NCBI GenBank assembly: GCA_900764215.1
Contig: CAAFNI010000216.1
Location: 1-11,050 of the forward strand
Length of the DNA stretch: 11,050 nucleotides
From: an uncultured Sutterella sp.
Lineage (GTDB): Bacteria > Pseudomonadota > Gammaproteobacteria > Burkholderiales > Burkholderiaceae_F
Direction: 5' to 3'
Within the stretch, counting starts at the first letter, position 1. Each line of letters opens with the position of its first letter. Made by a program: the position numbers and the translations under genes. The notes beneath the pieces were generated by a model. That model was not told the DNA's origin. It did no database searches and saw nothing but the letters and a program-made list of their open reading frames with translations. Shown here one piece after another: positions 6,426 to 11,050 of the stretch.

Positions 6426-6444
6426 ATACCGTTCGCTTGAACGG
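6423..6444 (-). promoter_or_regulatory. -10 element with adjoining operator-like dyad
   Basis: Minus strand TATAAA (6423-6428) is directly preceded by the perfect inverted repeat CCGTTC-N4-GAACGG (6429-6444). No good -35 hexamer is visible 16-18 nt upstream. A dyad in the promoter spacer is the expected place for a repressor or a spacer-binding activator, so binding protein 1 is probably a regulated gene. The regulator is not identifiable. Confidence 0.5.
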
Positions 6445-6514
6445 CCCGAGAGTTCCTAGGCTGCAGGGGGATGCGGCTTCGGACGTGAGAAAAAAATCGT
6501 TTTTGGCGGCCTTG

Positions 6515-6553
6515 TGCGTCGGACTGTTTCGTCGAACTGCTGCGTCGGACTGC
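6515..6553. repeat. Three tandem 13-bp repeats between the binding-protein genes
   Basis: TGCGTCGGACTGT, TTCGTCGAACTGC and TGCGTCGGACTGC follow each other without a gap. The shared core is CGTCG(G/A)ACTG. They lie in non-coding DNA, about 85 bp beyond the stop of binding protein 2 and about 70 bp upstream of the TATAAA box of binding protein 1. This could be a multi-site protein-binding element or simple slippage. Confidence 0.75.
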
Positions 6554-6575
6554 GGGTCATGTGATGTTTTTGTCA

Positions 6576-6614
6576 GTCCGGCCCTGCTCCGCACCACGGG
6601 CGCGGCGCAGGGAC
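6576..6614 (-). terminator. Possible hairpin after binding protein 2
   Basis: CCCTGC (6582-6587) pairs with GCAGGG (6607-6612), with outer GTCC/GGAC and inner CCGC/GCGG pairs. It starts 25 nt after the stop of the 6639-7394 gene. No U tract follows on the minus strand (TGACAAAAACATC), so it may only protect the 3' end or slow polymerase; expression of the next gene by read-through is possible. Confidence 0.35.
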
Positions 6615-6638
6615 TTTGAGTGAGAGGCGTTCGGCCAT

Positions 6639-7394
6639 TTACTTGGCGAACCACTTGTCCTCGATCTTGGCGAATTCTCCCGACTTCTTGAGCTCTTCGA
6701 GAGCGGCGTTGAGCTTCTGGAGAAGTTCGGCGTTGCCCTTCTTCACGGCGAAGCCGAAGTATTCCGCGTCGGCCACTTCAGTGGAGAGCTGAAGGTTCTT
6801 GGCAACGCGCGGCTTCGTCTTCAGGAAGTAGGCGAGGACGGGACGGTCGAGCACGACCGCATCGGAATTCTTGACGTTGAGGTCCATGAAGGCCTCGCTC
6901 GTCGTGTTGAAGGCGGAGACGCGGGCGCCTTCGACGTTCTTCGCATAGGCGGCGCCCGTCGTGCCGATCTGCACGGCGAGGGTCTTGCCCTTGAGGTCTC
7001 CGAAGCCCTTGATCTTGTCGGCGTCTGCCTTGCGGATCAGGTAGGAGAGGCCGGACTGGTAGTAGGGCGAGGTGAAGTCAACCTTCTTCTGACGTTCTTC
7101 GGTGATGGAGATGCCAGAAGCAATCACGTCGATCGTTCCTGCGGAGAGCGCCGGAATGAGTGCGTCAAAGCCCATGTTCATGACCTTGACGTCGTAGCCG
7201 GCCTTGTCGGCGACGGCCTTGATGAGATCGATGTCGAATCCGGAGAATTCCTGGGTCTTGGTGTCGAGGAATTCAAACGGCGCGAACGTGGGTTCGGTGC
7301 CGATGCGCAGCGTGTCCCGGGCCATGGCGTTGCCGGCGAAGGCGGCGATGGCGAGAGCGGAGGCGGCAGCGGCGAAAACTTTCTTGAACATCAT
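6639..7394 (-). CDS. Periplasmic amino-acid-binding protein 2 (solute-binding family 3)
   Basis: A 251-aa exported binding protein. The signal peptide (about 1-26) has a cut site at GNAMA-RDT. Mature motifs are TEPTFAPFEF (33-42), GFDIDLI (52-58), the ligand Arg R101 in GISITEER, QIGTTGAAYA (142-151), FNTTSEAF and D183 in LDRPV. It shares these blocks with the protein at 5593-6372, so the two are paralogues. Two ATGs occur in tandem (7394 and 7391); AAAGGA lies 10 nt before the first. It is first in the three-gene transporter cluster and is followed by a hairpin without a U tract. Distinct ligands or affinities for the two receptors feeding one permease are plausible but inferred. Confidence 0.93.
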   Translation of the reverse strand: MMFKKVFAAAASALAIAAFAGNAMARDTLRIGTEPTFAPFEFLDTKTQEFSGFDIDLIKAVADKAGYDVKVMNMGFDALIPALSAGTIDVIASGISITEERQKKVDFTSPYYQSGLSYLIRKADADKIKGFGDLKGKTLAVQIGTTGAAYAKNVEGARVSAFNTTSEAFMDLNVKNSDAVVLDRPVLAYFLKTKPRVAKNLQLSTEVADAEYFGFAVKKGNAELLQKLNAALEELKKSGEFAKIEDKWFAK

Positions 7395-7591
7395 GGTAAG
7401 GCGGTCCTTTTGAGATTCTGTCTGTTCGTTTGGCGGATCCGGAGCACCTCCTGCAAGGCGCTTCGTCCGTAGAGTGCAATATAGCCGAAGTGTTCGGGTG
7501 CGGTCGCGGCGAATCGTCCAAGTTTGTACGCCGCTCAGAGCAGATAGGGCCTATACCCCAATATTCGTGCGCCTTCGTATCAATGCCGTTC

Positions 7592-7605
7592 TATTGTCGG
7601 CAATA
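7592..7605. promoter_or_regulatory. Small dyad between the HAD phosphatase and binding-protein-2 genes
   Basis: TATTG-TCGG-CAATA, a 5-bp inverted repeat with a 4-bp centre, is 23 nt beyond the phosphatase stop. A second short dyad, ATAGG-G-CCTAT, lies at 7544-7554. Both are AT-richer than their surroundings. They could be operator half-sites for the transporter genes, but such short repeats also arise by chance. A possible -10 (TATATT on the minus strand) lies near 7480, without a matching -35. Confidence 0.25.
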
Positions 7606-7627
7606 TCGGCTAGTTCGGTCCGGCCGA

Positions 7628-8326
7628 TCAGAGCGACCATTCGTTCACGATCCAGCCGTGTTGGCGTGCCGCTTCAAGCAGGACGGGATCGGGGTTGATC
7701 GCGACGCAGTCGCCCGCGGCGAAGGCGAGCGGCAGGTCGTTGCGGCTGTCCGTGAAGAAGACTGTCTCGGCGGGACACAGGCCGCGATGCTCGAGCGCGG
7801 CGCAAAGACGCGCGACTTTGCCTTCCTGAAACGTGGGTGTGCCTGCGAGCTCGGGCGTGATCCGGCCGTTGCGCACGATGAGTTCCGTGCCGAGCGCCTC
7901 ATCAACGCCGAAGATCCTTTCGGCGATGGGCCTCACGAAGAAGGCGTTCGACGCAGAGACGATGAGCGTGAGCATGCCCGCCGCCTTCGCGGCTCGAATG
8001 GTCTCGAGTCCCTGGGGATAGGCGATCGGACGGATTTTTTCCTTGATGAAGTCGTCCACGAGCGCATTGCGTCGGTCTTTGTCGAGATGCGAATACGCGG
8101 GGACCGCCTCACGAAGCCATGCGGCGATGTCAAGCGTGCCGGCCCCGTAGGAGGCCTTCATGCGCTCGTTGATCTCGCGGTATGCGGGGTCGGTCACAAC
8201 GCCTCTTTCGTAGAGATATTCGGTCCAGCCGATCGTGGCGTCGCCAGCGATGAGCGTGTGGTCAAGATCGAATACGGCGGCAAGCGGCATGAAGCCGGTG
8301 CTCGGAATGGGACGGAAGGTCGTCAT
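7628..8326 (-). CDS. HAD-IB family (SerB-like) phosphatase
   Basis: A 232-aa cytosolic phosphomonoester hydrolase of HAD subclass IB, the group that includes phosphoserine phosphatase. All four motifs are intact: motif I FDLDHTL with nucleophile D20 and general acid D22; motif II S124 in VSASNAFF; motif III K170 in QEGKVARL; motif IV D193/D197 in DSRNDLPL. A helical cap spans roughly residues 35-100. The conserved end GDCVAINPDPVLLEAARQHGW is typical of this subfamily. ATG 8326 has AGGA 11 nt upstream, rather far; ATG at 8290 (starting MPLAAVFDLDHTL) is an alternative giving 220 aa. Substrate unknown. Its neighbours point to no pathway, and a hairpin terminator isolates it from the upstream gene. 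Confidence 0.9.
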   Translation of the reverse strand: MTTFRPIPSTGFMPLAAVFDLDHTLIAGDATIGWTEYLYERGVVTDPAYREINERMKASYGAGTLDIAAWLREAVPAYSHLDKDRRNALVDDFIKEKIRPIAYPQGLETIRAAKAAGMLTLIVSASNAFFVRPIAERIFGVDEALGTELIVRNGRITPELAGTPTFQEGKVARLCAALEHRGLCPAETVFFTDSRNDLPLAFAAGDCVAINPDPVLLEAARQHGWIVNEWSL

Positions 8327-8364
8327 GGGGGAACGGTTCCTGAGAGTTTTTGGGACGGTCCGTC

Positions 8365-8370
8365 ATTCTA
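8365..8370 (-). promoter_or_regulatory. Possible -10 box for the HAD phosphatase gene
   Basis: TAGAAT on the minus strand matches TATAAT at 5 of 6 positions, 38 nt before the ATG at 8326 and just after the terminator of the upstream gene. No good -35 is seen, so this is tentative. Confidence 0.35.
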
Positions 8371-8392
8371 GTCGGACTCGTCTCGGCACGAG

Positions 8393-8429
8393 AAAGCCGC
8401 ATCGGGCTTTTCTGCTCCGATGCGGCTTT
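8393..8429 (-). terminator. Intrinsic terminator after the HD-domain gene
   Basis: A perfect 13-bp stem: AAAGCCGCATCGG (8393-8405) and CCGATGCGGCTTT (8417-8429) around an 11-nt loop. The stem ends in TTT on the minus strand, then CTCGTG, so the U tract is short. It lies about 60 nt beyond the stop at 8488 and upstream of the HAD phosphatase gene. A/T ends on both sides could let it act in both directions. Confidence 0.75.
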
Positions 8430-8487
8430 GTCGGGCTCTTGAGGCCGGTGTGGCTCAATGCGCGGAGAAGGGGGGGGCGTTCGCCGC

Positions 8488-9600
8488 TCAGGCCTTGACG
8501 ACGCGTGCAACGTCGGAGGCGAAGGCTTCCTCGCCTTGGGCGGAGAGGATGCCGTAGAGTCGCATGGCCGTCAGGTTGCAGAGCACATAGTTGCGCAGCG
8601 CGTTGAAGGTCTTCTCGTCGCGCACGCCCCACTTCTTTTCGGCGAGGTTTCGCAGCGCCTTGACGACCCACTGACAGGCCGGCACGGAAATGACCCAGTC
8701 ATGGTCGGCAAGATGCACGACCCAGCCTTCGATGCGGCGCGGCAGCGGCAGGGTCTTTCCGTCGGCGGCGAGGAGTCCCTCCTTGACGGGATCGACGCCG
8801 GCGATGATTGCGGCGGCGCGAAGCCAGCCGACGACCTGAGCCTCGCCGGAGGCGCTTCCCGGATGCTCGTGGGCGCAGGCTTGGGCGACGACGAATTCGG
8901 CCGGGAGCTTGCGCTTGATGGATTCGGCGATGCTCAGCACGTGGTGTTCGCCCGTGCCTGCGAGGGCTTCTTCCTTGCGGCAGGCATTGTCGGACTCCCA
9001 CTGGAAGACCCAGGGCTTGTGCAGGTCGTGAAGGATTTCGCCGCCCACGGCGTGGTCGAAGTCGAGCTTGAGGCCGTCGATGTTGTCATAGGCGGCGACA
9101 AGTGATTCGGCGGATACGACGTTGAGGGCGACGTGCGTGCAGAGCCCGCCCGGATAAGCGTGGTGGCTGCTGTAGCCCGAGCCGGGCGCGCTCCACGTGG
9201 GCTGCGCAGAGCGCGAGGCGTCGGCGGTCTTCGGAAAGACGGACGTGCGGTTCTCTGCAATCAGGCCTTCCTTCTTGAGGGTGGCGAGCACGGCGCCTTC
9301 GTCGGCGGAAGCGATCGTCGGAGCGGGATTGTCGAGGATGTCGAGAACGGCCTTTCTGAGCGCCGGATCGCGCAGACGGCCGGCGCTGGTGCGGATGATT
9401 TGGTATGCGGTCTGGACGACGTCGCTCTCGCGGGCCATGTCGACCGGAGACATGGAGGCGATTTCGGCAATGGTGCGGACCTTCTTGGGCGCTGCGGCTG
9501 CTGCGGCAATCGGGCTGAAGGCGGCAAGACCGCCTGCGGCCGGAAGAACGGAGGCGGCTGCGGCGGCGCCGAAGAGAGAGCGGCGGGAGATCTGAGTCAT
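8488..9600 (-). CDS. Tat-exported HD-domain metal-dependent phosphohydrolase
   Basis: 370 aa from ATG 9600. A twin-arginine signal (SRRSLFG at 5-11, then an Ala-rich hydrophobic stretch to about 38) predicts folded export to the periplasm. The body carries HD-superfamily metal-ligand motifs: HHAYPGGLCTH (146-156), the HD doublet H191-D192 in EILHDLHKPW, EHH (218-220), HEH (244-246) and HLADHD (297-302), enough for a mono- or dinuclear metal site. HD enzymes hydrolyse phosphate esters or phosphodiesters, usually of nucleotides; the substrate here is unknown. AAAGGA lies 5 nt before the ATG. A tight hairpin sits in the leader (9625-9641). It is flanked by terminators on both sides, so it appears monocistronic. 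Export of an HD hydrolase is unusual; the HD assignment is by motif only. Confidence 0.82.
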   Translation of the reverse strand: MTQISRRSLFGAAAAASVLPAAGGLAAFSPIAAAAAAPKKVRTIAEIASMSPVDMARESDVVQTAYQIIRTSAGRLRDPALRKAVLDILDNPAPTIASADEGAVLATLKKEGLIAENRTSVFPKTADASRSAQPTWSAPGSGYSSHHAYPGGLCTHVALNVVSAESLVAAYDNIDGLKLDFDHAVGGEILHDLHKPWVFQWESDNACRKEEALAGTGEHHVLSIAESIKRKLPAEFVVAQACAHEHPGSASGEAQVVGWLRAAAIIAGVDPVKEGLLAADGKTLPLPRRIEGWVVHLADHDWVISVPACQWVVKALRNLAEKKWGVRDEKTFNALRNYVLCNLTAMRLYGILSAQGEEAFASDVARVVKA

Positions 9601-9624
9601 GGCATTCCTTTCACAAAACAACAT

Positions 9625-9641
9625 CTGCACGAAGCGTGCAG
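9625..9641 (-). promoter_or_regulatory. Leader hairpin before the HD-domain gene
   Basis: CTGCAC (9625-9630), centre GAAGC, GTGCAG (9636-9641): a perfect dyad about 15 nt upstream of the Shine-Dalgarno of the gene at 8488-9600. It may act as an operator or as a 5'-UTR hairpin affecting ribosome access. I see no convincing promoter elsewhere in 9601-9810. That stretch also contains the palindrome CGTCATGACG at 9736-9745. Confidence 0.35.
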
Positions 9642-9813
9642 TGCAGGCTTCCTTCTACGGCCGTTCATGGTTCGCCGTTGAGGCTTTTGCTGGATCGGAT
9701 TTGCCCCGGAGCCTGCGAAAAGGATTCTTCCAGAGCGTCATGACGGCCCCGTGACGGCGTGCTGACATCTTGAAGAAGGTTGCGTGAAGATTGAGTGACG
9801 CATTGCAGCAATG

Positions 9814-9852
9814 AAAAGAAAGCGCCCGACGCCTCGTGGAGGAGACGGGCGC
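9814..9852 (-). terminator. Intrinsic terminator after the FtsX-like permease
   Basis: GCGCCCG (9822-9828) pairs with CGGGCGC (9846-9852), with an inner CCTC/GAGG pair. On the minus strand it is followed by TTTCTTTTC, a good U tract. A second hairpin, GGCGCCT-CAGA-AGGCGCC (9861-9878), sits only 5 nt after the stop codon. Confidence 0.85.
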
Positions 9853-9883
9853 ACAGGAAGGGCGCCTCAGAAGGCGCCTGACG

Positions 9884-11050
9884 TCATCGGATCGGTCGCT
9901 TGCCGGCGAGCCAGGCGGGAATGAGCGAGCAGAGGGCGCCCGCAAGCAGCGTCGCGCCGGCGGCCGCGGCTTCGGGCAAGCCCATGACGGGAGACATGGC
10001 GACTCCGGTTTCTGCCGCTAGAAGGCGTGCTGCGCATTCGGCGCCGATGAAGCCGATTAGGAGGCCGCCCGCCGTGCCCGCGGCGACGACAGTCATGACG
10101 ATGCACCAGACGAGGCTCGCGATGTATCGTTGCGGGGCTCCAAGGACGCGCAGCTGTTCGAGTGCGGGCCTGCGAAGTTCGCCCAACAGCACCCCCATGA
10201 TGAGCGTGGCGGCAAGCGCCGTGAGGAGCGTGAGGCGGGCCGTGATGGTGACGGCCTCGCTTGCGCCTCCAAGGAGCGAATGCAGCGAGACGAGCACCTC
10301 TCCCGAAAAGACGCTCATGAGGTTGACAATCCTGCCGTCGTTGTCCGCGAGCGTGCGCTGGGACTGCTGCTGGCGAAGCCTGTAGGCATTCGCGAACGAG
10401 TCGGGCTTCACGACGACCGCCGAAACGCCGGGAAGCGTCTTGAAGTCGTCTTCGGTGAAGGCGCCGAGCTGATGCTTGCGTTCACCGTCACGGCCATCGT
10501 GCGCGAACGCTTCATGCGGCGTCATGGAGTGAGTGGCCCAGACGGCCTCTATTGGAATCATGACGGCGCGATCCCAGGGCGTGCCCCCGGCAGGCATTTT
10601 GCCAACGACCTTGAGGTGTCCGTGGTCGTGTGCGTGACCTGCGCCCGGAGTCCTGCCGTGCATGGGTACGATCTCGTCGCCGATACGGTAGTGAGTTTCG
10701 GCGCCGACGACGGCTTCAAACGGGGATTCGAAAAGGCGTCCTTCCGAGGGTTTGACTTCTCCGCCGAAGGTGACGAGCGTCGCGGTCGTTCCGACGATGG
10801 GATGTTCGCCCGCACGGTCGCCGAAGGCGACGGGAGCAGCCCATTTGACGCCGTGCGCGGCGTCAAGATCCTTCATGACGGAGATAGGAACGAGGGAGAG
10901 CGGTTCGTCGCGCAGAAAGACGGTGCCGAGCAGGAGCGAGGCGGGGCTCGCCTTTGCGCCGATCAGAAGGTCGAACCTGGCAACGGCCTGGGCCGAGCCT
11001 TGGCTCAGCATCAGGACGGTCATTTCGGTATCGATCGAAAGTGAGACTGA
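9884..11050 (-). CDS. FtsX/MacB-type ABC transporter permease (5' end outside window)
   Basis: 388 residues are visible. The frame stays open through the window edge at 11050, so the N-terminal membrane helix and true start are missing; ATG 11023 is probably internal because the preceding codons continue the helix-to-domain junction typical of the family. RFDLLIGAKASP marks the start of the MacB-like periplasmic domain, which runs to about residue 265. It is followed by three membrane helices (near 279-303, 316-344 and 355-372 from ATG 11023) and a short cytoplasmic tail. FtsX-type permeases work as mechanotransmitters or lipoprotein/efflux machines with a separate ATPase. The periplasmic part contains HGRTPGAGHAHDHGH, a His-rich stretch suggesting metal contact. 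A terminator follows. Confidence 0.88.
   Translation of the reverse strand, partial: SVSLSIDTEMTVLMLSQGSAQAVARFDLLIGAKASPASLLLGTVFLRDEPLSLVPISVMKDLDAAHGVKWAAPVAFGDRAGEHPIVGTTATLVTFGGEVKPSEGRLFESPFEAVVGAETHYRIGDEIVPMHGRTPGAGHAHDHGHLKVVGKMPAGGTPWDRAVMIPIEAVWATHSMTPHEAFAHDGRDGERKHQLGAFTEDDFKTLPGVSAVVVKPDSFANAYRLRQQQSQRTLADNDGRIVNLMSVFSGEVLVSLHSLLGGASEAVTITARLTLLTALAATLIMGVLLGELRRPALEQLRVLGAPQRYIASLVWCIVMTVVAAGTAGGLLIGFIGAECAARLLAAETGVAMSPVMGLPEAAAAGATLLAGALCSLIPAWLAGKRPIR

Noticed and set aside
6491..6510. Poly-A/poly-T stretch (A-run, TCG, T-run) as an intrinsic terminator
   Set aside because: The only stem is made of A-T pairs with no GC-rich part, so it would not terminate efficiently.
7544..7554. 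ATAGG-G-CCTAT dyad as a strong operator
   Set aside because: It is only 5 bp per arm and not tied to a recognisable promoter; chance occurrence is likely, so it is mentioned only in the entry for the neighbouring dyad.

Overview
The window looks like a chromosomal segment of a moderately high-GC Betaproteobacterium (order Burkholderiales). The order rpsO-pnp, tpiA-secG and then tRNA-Leu is the arrangement that in that class usually leads into the nuo (complex I) operon. The Ala-rich proteins, a Tat-exported HD protein and paired GlnH-like binding proteins would fit a gut Sutterellaceae-type organism, but that narrower placement is inference only. Every supported gene lies on the minus strand, so transcription runs from high to low coordinates.

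Right to left: (1) 9884-11050 is the C-terminal part of an FtsX/MacB-type permease with a His-rich loop, closed by a strong terminator. (2) 8488-9600 is a Tat-signal HD-domain metal-dependent phosphohydrolase, also followed by a hairpin terminator. (3) 7628-8326 is a HAD-IB (SerB-like) phosphatase. (4) 4658-7394 holds two paralogous periplasmic amino-acid-binding proteins and one HisM/GlnP-type permease. Hairpins, a terminator and separate promoters divide them, and no ATPase gene is nearby. (5) 1740-4402 is rpsO-pnp (ribosomal protein S15 and polynucleotide phosphorylase) with intergenic hairpins of the kind expected for RNA-level control. (6) 390-1530 is tpiA-secG (glycolysis and Sec translocase). 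(7) 1-324 is a tandem tRNA array, Leu(GAG)-Gln(CTG)-Leu(GAG)-Gln, with the last Gln gene cut by the window edge. The Leu genes are exact copies.

The functional themes are translation and RNA turnover (S15, PNPase, tRNAs), core metabolism and export (TpiA, SecG), amino-acid uptake (binding proteins plus permease), and less characterised envelope functions (Tat-exported HD protein, FtsX-like permease). No CRISPR array, insertion sequence, phage gene or obvious defence system is visible. I did not find a clear new multi-gene system. The most unusual items are the exported HD protein, the His-rich FtsX loop, the tandem tRNA duplication, and the operator-like dyad and 13-bp tandem repeats between the two binding-protein genes.
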